Under the pieces are notes generated by a model. The model was not told the DNA's origin, ran no database searches, and saw only the letters and a program-made list of their open reading frames with translations. DNA of 18,286 nt from Bacteroidetes bacterium GWA2_31_9b (GTDB lineage: Bacteria > Bacteroidota > Bacteroidia > Bacteroidales > UBA12077), in the NCBI GenBank assembly GCA_001769005.1, contig MENE01000089.1, forward strand, positions 2,903 through 21,188. Direction: 5' to 3'. Below are positions 1 through 6,233 of this stretch, piece by piece. The translations under genes were made by a program, and so were the position numbers. Each line of letters begins with the position of its first letter. Within the stretch, counting starts at the first letter, position 1.

Positions 1-229
1 ATCCATAAATAATTGAATCGCTGTAATGATATCCCGAACAACCATCCCAGCCTTCGAGTCGTGTATCAGGACTCAGCTGAACCATTCCAAAAGGCATTGT
101 TGCACCCGGATAAGTATGGCCATGACCACCTGTGCCAATGAATGGATCTACGTAATCTGCCGGATTGTTGTTTTGACACGAATAGCATAATGCTGCGATT
201 AAACTAATTAAGACAATTCGGTTTTTCAT
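1..229 (-). CDS. GH92 family alpha-mannosidase lipoprotein, N-terminal part (cut by window edge)
   Basis: Only the first 76 codons lie inside the window; the gene continues beyond position 1. The protein starts MKNRIVLISL, a basic and hydrophobic signal peptide ending in a lipobox-like LCYSC, so Cys18 is the likely lipid-anchored residue. Next comes VDPFIGTGGHGHTYPGAT and then MPFGMVQLSPDTR. This is the conserved opening of family GH92 exo-alpha-mannosidases, which are calcium-dependent inverting enzymes that trim alpha-linked mannose from N-glycans or mannans. The family and membrane-anchored location are read from the sequence; exact linkage specificity cannot be judged from this fragment. 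The gene follows the GH2 beta-mannosidase gene on the same strand after 89 bp of repeat-like spacer, so the two are probably co-expressed. Confidence 0.93.
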   Translation of the reverse strand, partial: MKNRIVLISLIAALCYSCQNNNPADYVDPFIGTGGHGHTYPGATMPFGMVQLSPDTRLEGWDGCSGYHYSDSIIYG

Positions 230-255
230 ATATTAATTGTATTTTTTATTTAGAG

Positions 256-289
256 CTTAGTGTAACTTAGTGTTTTTAGTGCCTTAGTG
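256..289. repeat. Degenerate TTAGTG short-repeat array
   Basis: The spacer between the GH92 and GH2 genes contains CTTAGTG at 256-262, CTTAGTG at 266-272, TTTAGTG at 275-281 and CTTAGTG at 283-289, with start-to-start steps of 10, 9 and 8 bases. Similar degenerate heptamer arrays are common filler between genes in Bacteroidota. No coding potential or hairpin is evident. Confidence 0.7.
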
Positions 290-318
290 GTAAATAGTTT
301 GTAAAGTTTCTAATAATT

Positions 319-2850
319 TTAATCAAATTTTATAATATTATTCAAACACTTATATTTTAACTCTCTACCGATATCTATTTCTTTTTGTTTGGTTATAAAT
401 TTAATTTTTTTCTCAATACCCGGAACAATATCAAAATAATTATCACTAAAAATCCCATCGTAAGGCATCTCTAGGAAAATATTTTTTATCAGTGTTTGTG
501 ATGTTAAACTAATTTCATAGCCATCAGGAATTTCAGAAAAGTTAAAATGAATATCTTCTTTTTCAAGATTTAAGTCTTTTGGTTTTTCAAAATACACTTT
601 TCTTGATACAAGAATCTTATTATTGTTAATCAATTCGATATAAAGAAGGTTGTTGTCTTTTAATTTGCCTTTTAAAAGTTCAGGTACTGAGGTTTTAAAA
701 ACTCTTTGAGATTGATTTTTTTCAATATTTAAATTGAGTTTCCATTCATCAACAACATTCCCTTTAAAATTCATTAATTTCAGATTAAGTTCTGCAGAGA
801 AGTTGTATAAACTGTCAGAAACAACGAAAATCTCAAGAGAATCATTAAAAAGGAGAGGGGAAATAAAAATATTTTTAAAATCCTCACTAGCAAAATAATG
901 TAAAGCTTTCCAGTTGCCGGAATAATCGATACTCGACCACGAAATTGCCGGCCAGCAATCGTTTAGCTGCCAGTATAAACTACCCATGCAAAAAGGTTTT
1001 GCCCTGCGCTGTGCAAGAATTCCTGTTCGTATTCCTTCTGCTTGCAACAATTGACTTATATATACAAAATCTGTAAAATTATCAGGTATTGGGTAATAAT
1101 CCTGCATATATTTTTTTATAAGCTCATTTCCTTTTGGATGTTTCTGATGAGCAAGCATTATTCCTGAATCAATAGTCTTAAACTCAGATGTGTCGAACAT
1201 TTCAATAGTTTTCATTGATGGGAACGACTGAAAACCAAACTCGCTCATAAAACGACCGGTAACTTTGTTGTACCAATCGAAATCATAGCCATCGTGCCAA
1301 ACATACCAATAATGATTATCGCCTTCGAAACTGCTGCGTGGATTGCCTCTTCCAAACAGTGGTGATGATGAAGTATATGGAGTTTTCGGACTTATTTTCT
1401 TTACTGTTTCTGGTAAAATTGAATTAAATATATTTTGGTAGGTACTCCATATCTCTGTAGAATCCGATTTAGAAAAATTACCTGACCAGCCCCAGTTGTG
1501 CCAGGCTTCATCAATTTCATTATTGCCACACCAAACAGCTAATGATGGATGATTGTTTAATCTCTTTAACTGATATTCAGCTTCTTTCTTTACAATTTCA
1601 ATAAAAGCACTATCGCCAGGATACATGGCATTTGCAAACATAAAATCCTGCCATACCATAATTCCTAAACTATCGCATAAATCGTAAAAAATATCTTTTT
1701 CATAAATGCCCCCACCCCAAACACGAAGCATATTCATGTTGGCTTTAGCAACATCTGAAATTATTTTTCTGTAAGCAGAATCTTTCACTGAACCCGGAAA
1801 TGAACTTTGAGGAACATAGTTAGCACCCTTCATAAAAACAGGTATTTCATTTAACTTAAAATAAAATGATTCTCCAAAATTGTCTTTTTCTCTTACCAGT
1901 TCTATTGTTCGTAAACCTAAAGAAATACTTTCTGAATCAATTAATTTGTTGTTTTTCGAAAGCTGAATATCGAATATGTATACAAAAGATTTTCCCAAAT
2001 TATGTGTCCACCAAAGCTTGGGTTCTTTAATTTCAACCTGGAACGAATAGTTTTGTTTCCCTGCTTTTATTTCAATATCCTTAAATGTTTGTTTTAATGA
2101 TTGATTTTGTCCTGAAATTTTTATTTCCGATTTAAATTCAATATCCGATTGAATTTCTAGTTCTAATGTAATTCTTGCTATTTCAGAAGTTAATGTGTCA
2201 ATATTTGTTTGAATATTACGAATTATGGCTGTATTCCATTGCTGTAATTTTACGTATTGCCAGATTCCAGCAGAAATGTAGGCTGGTGCCCAATCCCATC
2301 CATATTGATATGCTGCTTTTCTTGTAAATACTCTTGTTCCTCCGGGTAGTTCATATGTTAATGCTGAGGATTTCTTGTGTGCTTCTTTTATTGCCGATTT
2401 AAATAGAACAATCAATGAGTTTGAATCTTTAATATTGATTTCTTTTCGATAAGAAGTAAACATATTGTTAGCCGAAAAAAGAATAGAATCATTTAAATAT
2501 ACATCTGCATAAGTATCTAATCCATCAAAAATGAGTTCAAAATGATCGTTTTGCTTCGTATGTCTTGGTTTTTCGAAATGAGTTCTGTAAATCCAACTGC
2601 AGGTATCTATCCATTGTAGTGTTTGTTCGTTTTTTCCTTTAATTGGATATGGAATTAAGTTGTTTTTATATAGATCGGCATGGATGCTCCCCGGAATAAT
2701 TGCCGGATACCATTGATTAGAAACACTATTTTTAAATTCCCAGTTTTCAGTTAAAACAACTGTAGTATCTTGATAACTGTTATTGCAGGAGAATAAAATT
2801 GCACAAGCTACAATTGACAATAACTTTAGAAGATATATAATTCGGTTCAT
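319..2850 (-). CDS. GH2 family beta-mannosidase, lipoprotein
   Basis: This 843-residue enzyme is predicted to hydrolyse terminal beta-1,4-mannosyl residues. It has the full GH2 layout: an N-terminal sugar-binding jelly-roll domain (about residues 30-205), an immunoglobulin-like domain, the TIM barrel (about 320-680) and C-terminal beta domains. Barrel motifs seen are LRVWGGGIYE, the acid/base in AVWCGNNE (Glu445) and the nucleophile in RFMSEFGFQS (Glu537). WGGG and NNE point to the beta-mannosidase rather than the beta-galactosidase branch. I chose ATG at 2850 because it gives MNRIIYLLKLLS plus a lipobox (ILFSC, Cys22); the reading frame extends 18 codons further upstream, which would put a poor leader in front. 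No hairpin terminator separates it from the GH92 gene downstream. The pairing suggests degradation of N-glycan or mannan oligosaccharides at the cell envelope. No SusC/SusD genes are in view. Confidence 0.93.
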   Translation of the reverse strand: MNRIIYLLKLLSIVACAILFSCNNSYQDTTVVLTENWEFKNSVSNQWYPAIIPGSIHADLYKNNLIPYPIKGKNEQTLQWIDTCSWIYRTHFEKPRHTKQNDHFELIFDGLDTYADVYLNDSILFSANNMFTSYRKEINIKDSNSLIVLFKSAIKEAHKKSSALTYELPGGTRVFTRKAAYQYGWDWAPAYISAGIWQYVKLQQWNTAIIRNIQTNIDTLTSEIARITLELEIQSDIEFKSEIKISGQNQSLKQTFKDIEIKAGKQNYSFQVEIKEPKLWWTHNLGKSFVYIFDIQLSKNNKLIDSESISLGLRTIELVREKDNFGESFYFKLNEIPVFMKGANYVPQSSFPGSVKDSAYRKIISDVAKANMNMLRVWGGGIYEKDIFYDLCDSLGIMVWQDFMFANAMYPGDSAFIEIVKKEAEYQLKRLNNHPSLAVWCGNNEIDEAWHNWGWSGNFSKSDSTEIWSTYQNIFNSILPETVKKISPKTPYTSSSPLFGRGNPRSSFEGDNHYWYVWHDGYDFDWYNKVTGRFMSEFGFQSFPSMKTIEMFDTSEFKTIDSGIMLAHQKHPKGNELIKKYMQDYYPIPDNFTDFVYISQLLQAEGIRTGILAQRRAKPFCMGSLYWQLNDCWPAISWSSIDYSGNWKALHYFASEDFKNIFISPLLFNDSLEIFVVSDSLYNFSAELNLKLMNFKGNVVDEWKLNLNIEKNQSQRVFKTSVPELLKGKLKDNNLLYIELINNNKILVSRKVYFEKPKDLNLEKEDIHFNFSEIPDGYEISLTSQTLIKNIFLEMPYDGIFSDNYFDIVPGIEKKIKFITKQKEIDIGRELKYKCLNNIIKFD

Positions 2851-2955
2851 CCTGTTATAAAAAAAGTATGCTAAATATAAATAATTCCGAACTCTAAATA
2901 CCATTATAATTTGAACATTTTATTTTGGCAAAGTATTTGACTGAACTTTTTTAAT

Positions 2956-2987
2956 TAATAATCATCAATATTGGCGATGATTTATTA
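2956..2987. promoter_or_regulatory. Inverted repeat in the divergent intergenic region (possible operator or leader hairpin)
   Basis: AATCATC (2960-2966) pairs with GATGATT (2976-2982) around a 9-nt loop. TAAT/ATTA extends the stem to 11 pairs if one T (2983) is bulged. It lies between the divergent GH2 and DUF4384-like genes, 30 bp before the ATG of the latter. It could be an operator or a leader hairpin; no clear -7 element was found next to it. Confidence 0.35.
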
Positions 2988-3016
2988 TTTTTATTCAGAA
3001 TTTAAAATTGCTTGTT

Positions 3017-3841
3017 ATGAAACAGAAAAGTATTATTATTTTAATTGTGGTTTTCCAAATACTGTTTACTATTCATCAGGTTTTTGCTGATGGAGATGTG
3101 AAAGAAATTAAAATGACTAATATAAAAGGTTTGGCTATTGGAAGCGATAACGAAACTATTGATCAAGTTACTCAACGTTCAATAAACGAAGCAAAAACAG
3201 CAGCATTACAATTAGCTGGTATTGAAGAAAATATTGCTTCATATACCGATTATTTTCAGAAAGAAGATAAAGGCTCTTATGAGGATGTGTTCACTTCTGA
3301 TTTTTTATCTGATATTCGAGGTGCTGTTAAAGATATTGTTATTATTGATACTAAAAAATCTTTCGATGAAGTTGGACATTTGAAGGTTGAAGTATTAATT
3401 AATTGTACTGTTGTAAAATATTTAACCGAAAAGGATATTTCTTTCGATGCATGGGTCGATGGTGTAGGCATGTTCTATCAAAGTGAAACAAATCTGATGT
3501 TTAAAGTTAAACCTTCCAAAGATTCTTATGTTAAGATTTTTATCCTGAGTGAAACTGAAGCTTTTCAGCTTTTCCCAAGTGAATACGAAGCTTCTCATCT
3601 TCTTAAAGCAAATATACAGTATAATTTCCCATCGGAGGTTATGGATTATACTCTTTATACCGATAAAAGAACAGAAACTCATCGTATGATTATGGTGTTT
3701 ATGAAAGAAGATATTCCATATACAAAAGATGTTGAGTACAAGCAAATTATCGATTGGATTTTTTCAATACCACCCCACATGCGGGTTATTAAAACTTTTG
3801 GATTTAGCGTTGTGAACGAAAAAAAAATGAAAGAAGAATAG
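3017..3841 (+). CDS. Exported protein with LPP20/FlgT-like N-terminal region and DUF4384-like domain
   Basis: The 274-residue product begins with a Sec signal peptide (hydrophobic core at about residues 6-19, likely cut after VFA, residue 24). Residues about 31-137 contain RSINEAKTAALQLAG followed by an alpha/beta pattern ending in VEVLINCTVVKY. This resembles the LPP20/FlgT N-terminal type of domain found in envelope proteins. Residues about 145-235 (MFKVKPSKDSYVKIFILSE, AFQLFPSEYEA) look like DUF4384, a beta-rich domain often fused to surface or kinase-like proteins. The function is unknown. ATG at 3017 was preferred over an in-frame TTG at 3008 because it opens the signal peptide cleanly. 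The gene diverges from the beta-mannosidase gene and its stop lies 2 bp from the stop of the convergent methyltransferase gene. The domain assignments come from pattern recognition only. Confidence 0.72.
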   Translation: MKQKSIIILIVVFQILFTIHQVFADGDVKEIKMTNIKGLAIGSDNETIDQVTQRSINEAKTAALQLAGIEENIASYTDYFQKEDKGSYEDVFTSDFLSDIRGAVKDIVIIDTKKSFDEVGHLKVEVLINCTVVKYLTEKDISFDAWVDGVGMFYQSETNLMFKVKPSKDSYVKIFILSETEAFQLFPSEYEASHLLKANIQYNFPSEVMDYTLYTDKRTETHRMIMVFMKEDIPYTKDVEYKQIIDWIFSIPPHMRVIKTFGFSVVNEKKMKEE

Positions 3842-3843
3842 GG

Positions 3844-4485
3844 TTATAATTTTCTGATTAATGTTAATCCATCACGTAAAGGAAGGATTACCTTTTCTAC
3901 ACGGGTATCATTTTTAAGAAAATAGTTAAAATCGAAAATACCTTTGGTATATTCATCGTCGGGTGTTTCCATTTCAATTACTTTACCACTCCAAAGTACA
4001 TTGTCGGCCAAAATAAAACCTCCGGGATTAACGAAATTCAAAACCAGATTGTAATATTCGAGATATTCGCGCTTATCGCCATCAATAAATACCATATCGA
4101 AAGTCTCATTCAGTAAAGGAATAATTTCTAGAGCATTGCCAAAGTGCGTTTTTATTTTATTCTGCAAACCTGATTTTTGAATGTATTTTGTGATAATTTC
4201 TTCCAGTTCGTCGTTAATCTCTATAGAATGTAAAATTCCATTTTCTGCAAGTCCCTTGGCCATACAAATTGCCGAATATCCGGTATACGTTCCAATCTCT
4301 AAAATGCGTTTTGGATGAATCATTTTACTTATCATCTCAAGGATTTTTCCTTGTAAATGACCCGAAAGCATTCGAGGTCGAAGAATTTTTAAATTGGTTT
4401 CGCGGTTTAGCTCAGCCAAAATAGGATCTTCTGCATCAGAATGATTTAAAATATACTCTTCGATATGGAAATAAAAATCTGACAT
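3844..4485 (-). CDS. Class I SAM-dependent O-methyltransferase (YrrM/TrmR-like)
   Basis: This 213-residue cytoplasmic enzyme belongs to the catechol/caffeoyl-CoA O-methyltransferase family (Methyltransf_3). Visible motifs are the SAM-binding loop ILEIGTYTGYS (61-71), an acidic residue ending strand 2 (Glu89), and the metal-site segments FIDGDK (133-138) and ADNVLWSGKV (160-169), in which Asp135, Asp161 and Asn162 would bind a divalent cation. The length and the DNVLWSGKV signature match the bacterial YrrM/TrmR group. At least one member of that group methylates 5-hydroxyuridine in tRNA; others act on small phenolics, so the substrate here is open. The gene lies 106 bp downstream of the M16 protease gene on the same strand. 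It ends 2 bp from the convergent DUF4384-like gene, with no hairpin between them. Confidence 0.88.
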   Translation of the reverse strand: MSDFYFHIEEYILNHSDAEDPILAELNRETNLKILRPRMLSGHLQGKILEMISKMIHPKRILEIGTYTGYSAICMAKGLAENGILHSIEINDELEEIITKYIQKSGLQNKIKTHFGNALEIIPLLNETFDMVFIDGDKREYLEYYNLVLNFVNPGGFILADNVLWSGKVIEMETPDDEYTKGIFDFNYFLKNDTRVEKVILPLRDGLTLIRKL

Positions 4486-4510
4486 TATTTAAAAATTTAA
4501 AATTAAAAAT

Positions 4511-4587
4511 GACTAAAATGAGCTAAAGTTTATAGTAAAATAATAATTTTAATTTTTAGGCATTTTAGGCACTTCAAACTTTAGGCA
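4511..4587. repeat. Degenerate TTTAGGCA / GACTAAAA short-repeat spacer
   Basis: The 106-bp gap between the M16 and methyltransferase genes carries TTTAGGCA at 4555-4562, 4564-4571 and 4580-4587, plus the looser related words GACTAAAA and AGCTAAAG near 4511-4528. Read on the minus strand the unit is AGTGCCTAAA, which shares AGTGCC with the array at 256-289. It looks like the same kind of degenerate short-repeat filler. Confidence 0.6.
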
Positions 4588-4591
4588 CTTT

Positions 4592-5812
4592 TTATTTATA
4601 TATTAGCATCGACATCTTATCAATATCCAAAATTTCGTTTGCAATTTCCTGAATATTATCCACAGTTATTGATTCAATTTTTAAACGTATTTCTTCCAGA
4701 CTATCAACTTTATTATAGAGTAAAAAGCTTTTTCCCATTGCAAGCATTAGGTTTGCACTGTTTTCGGAGTTTATTGCAATCTGACCAAAGATTTGTTTTT
4801 TTGCTTTTTTAAGTTGTACAATTCCAAGTTTTTTGTTTCGAAGTAAATCAAACTCTTTCTTAATAAGCGATAAGCTTTTATCCACTTTGTTTTTATCTGT
4901 ACCAAAATAAATCGAAAAAATACCGGTATCACTATAAGGAGTGAAGTTCGATTCAATATAATAAACATAACCATATTTCTCACGCAGAATAAGGCTCAAT
5001 CTTGAATTTAATCCAGGGCCTCCAAGCATATTGTCGAGCAGAGTAAGTCCAGTCTTTTTTGGATTATGTACATCGTATGCTAAGTTGCCAATAATATAAT
5101 GCGTTTGATGTGTTTTTTTATGCTGAGTTATAATCTCAGGCACATAATTATTGATTAATTTACGCTCTTTGGTTCGAAGATTTGATGGTATCTGTCCAAA
5201 ATATTTTTCTGCAAGCTTCTTGAATTTTTCGAATGATATATCTCCAATCGTACAAAGTACCATTTCGTTTGTATGGTAGTTGTTTTTTATGAACGATTCG
5301 ATATCTTTTTTTGTAAATCTTCTTAAATCTTTAGGGTTACCTAAAATGTTTTTACCTAACGACTGATTTCTATATACCAGTTCTTCGAATTCATCAAAAA
5401 TTAATTCGGCAGGATCATCCTTGTAAGATTTTATTTCTTCAATAATTACTTCTTTTTCGCGATCGATTTCTTTTTGTGGAAAAACGGAATTAAAAGTAAT
5501 ATCCCAAATAAGTTCAACAGCACGTTCGTAATCGTTTTTTAAGAATGAAGTATGTATCGCCGTTTCTTCTTTAGAGGTGTAGGCATTTATTTCCCCGCCA
5601 ACATCTTCCATACGGCTAAGGATATGGTATGCTTTACGCTTTTTTGTCCCTTTAAATATGGCATGCTCAATAAAGTGAGCCATTCCGTGCTCGTGTTCCT
5701 GCTCATCGCGCGAACCTGCATTAATAAGTAATCCGCAGTGTGCAACGTGCGATGATGAATGAAGATGTATTATACGAATTCCGTTATTGAGAGTGAAACT
5801 TTGATAATTCAT
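4592..5812 (-). CDS. M16 family zinc metallopeptidase (insulinase / processing-peptidase type)
   Basis: This 406-residue single-unit M16 peptidase carries the inverted zinc motif HFIEH (46-50). His46 and His50 are ligands and Glu49 is the catalytic base. The third ligand is Glu126 in EVIIEE, exactly 76 residues after His50 as in mitochondrial processing peptidase beta. GGEINAYTSKEET (72-84) is the usual substrate-strand region. The second domain has GGPGLNSRLSLILREKYG and Y-I-E-S, matching the Arg/Tyr region that completes the active site. There is no signal peptide, so it should be cytoplasmic, close to the YmxG/PqqL-like processing-protease group, acting on short peptides or unfolded chains. 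A good minus-strand -7 element lies 20 bp before the ATG. The methyltransferase gene follows in the same direction. Confidence 0.95.
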   Translation of the reverse strand: MNYQSFTLNNGIRIIHLHSSSHVAHCGLLINAGSRDEQEHEHGMAHFIEHAIFKGTKKRKAYHILSRMEDVGGEINAYTSKEETAIHTSFLKNDYERAVELIWDITFNSVFPQKEIDREKEVIIEEIKSYKDDPAELIFDEFEELVYRNQSLGKNILGNPKDLRRFTKKDIESFIKNNYHTNEMVLCTIGDISFEKFKKLAEKYFGQIPSNLRTKERKLINNYVPEIITQHKKTHQTHYIIGNLAYDVHNPKKTGLTLLDNMLGGPGLNSRLSLILREKYGYVYYIESNFTPYSDTGIFSIYFGTDKNKVDKSLSLIKKEFDLLRNKKLGIVQLKKAKKQIFGQIAINSENSANLMLAMGKSFLLYNKVDSLEEIRLKIESITVDNIQEIANEILDIDKMSMLIYK

Positions 5813-5832
5813 TGTAAATTAAATATGAATTG

Positions 5833-5840
5833 CAAAAATA
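5833..5840 (-). promoter_or_regulatory. -7 promoter element of the M16 gene
   Basis: On the minus strand this reads TATTTTTG followed by CA, a perfect match to the Bacteroidota -7 consensus TAnnTTTG. It sits 20 bp upstream of the M16 start, implying a very short leader. A TTTG lies upstream at 5856-5859, but with a spacing of 15, shorter than usual. Confidence 0.5.
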
Positions 5841-5919
5841 TAAAATTCTATACATCAAACGAATAAATAAATCGTTTATATGAGTTTTAGAGATTTTTTA
5901 AAAATTGAGTGAAAATATT

Positions 5920-5948
5920 TTGTAAACGATTTTTTTCATTTATATTTG
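5920..5948 (+). promoter_or_regulatory. Promoter of tRNA-Phe
   Basis: TTG at 5920-5922, an 18-base gap and TATATTTG at 5941-5948 followed by CA match the Bacteroidota housekeeping promoter (-33 TTG, -7 TAnnTTTG). Transcription would start roughly 12 nt before the mature tRNA. The promoter at 11960-11988 has the same spacing and the same TTTGCA ending. Confidence 0.75.
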
Positions 5949-5967
5949 CAACCGCAATTGAGTATTT

Positions 5968-6042
<75 letters not shown>

Positions 6043-6043
<1 letters not shown>

Positions 6044-6074
6044 GAGAGTTTCGAGAAATTGGAGCTCTTTTTTT
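6043..6074 (+). terminator. Probable terminator of tRNA-Phe
   Basis: AGAG (6043-6046) pairs with CTCT (6065-6068). An inner stem AGTTT/AAATT with a CGAG loop and one G-T pair sits inside, with GGAG bulged on the 3' side. Seven Ts (6068-6074) follow. The bulge makes the hairpin moderate rather than strong. Confidence 0.5.
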
Positions 6075-6106
6075 ATTGTTGATAGTCGAATTCTAACAGA
6101 AAAGAT

Positions 6107-6134
6107 TGGGATCACTTTATTTGGATCACTTTAT
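6107..6134. repeat. 14-bp tandem duplication behind tRNA-Phe
   Basis: TGGGATCACTTTAT (6107-6120) is followed directly by TTGGATCACTTTAT (6121-6134), a tandem repeat with one mismatch. It lies between the tRNA terminator and the convergent propeller gene. No role is evident. Confidence 0.75.
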
Positions 6135-6189
6135 ATTTCTGTGGGATTAAAAAATTAAGCATAAATTTTAGCAACTTTGTTTAGAAAAA

Positions 6190-6212
6190 AATCCCGCTTT
6201 TTTAGCGGGATT
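6190..6212 (-). terminator. Strong intrinsic terminator of the Vps10-like gene
   Basis: AATCCCGCT (6190-6198) and AGCGGGATT (6204-6212) form a perfect 9-bp stem with a 5-nt loop. On the minus strand it is followed by a run of Ts, 22 bp after the stop codon of the propeller gene. In the plus direction the following T tract is too short to be efficient. Confidence 0.9.
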
Positions 6213-6233
6213 TAATCTATTTATTTATCTGAA

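Noticed and set aside
2851..2904. Upstream ATG at 2904 for the beta-mannosidase
   Set aside because: It would add 18 residues in front of a complete lipoprotein signal peptide; the start at 2850 puts the lipobox Cys at position 22.
3008..3016. TTG start for the DUF4384-like gene
   Set aside because: The ATG three codons later begins a standard signal peptide, and nothing supports the rarer start codon.
3422..3745. 107-codon minus-strand reading frame opposite the DUF4384-like gene
   Set aside because: The plus-strand gene has a signal peptide and a domain-like pattern; the opposite frame has neither.
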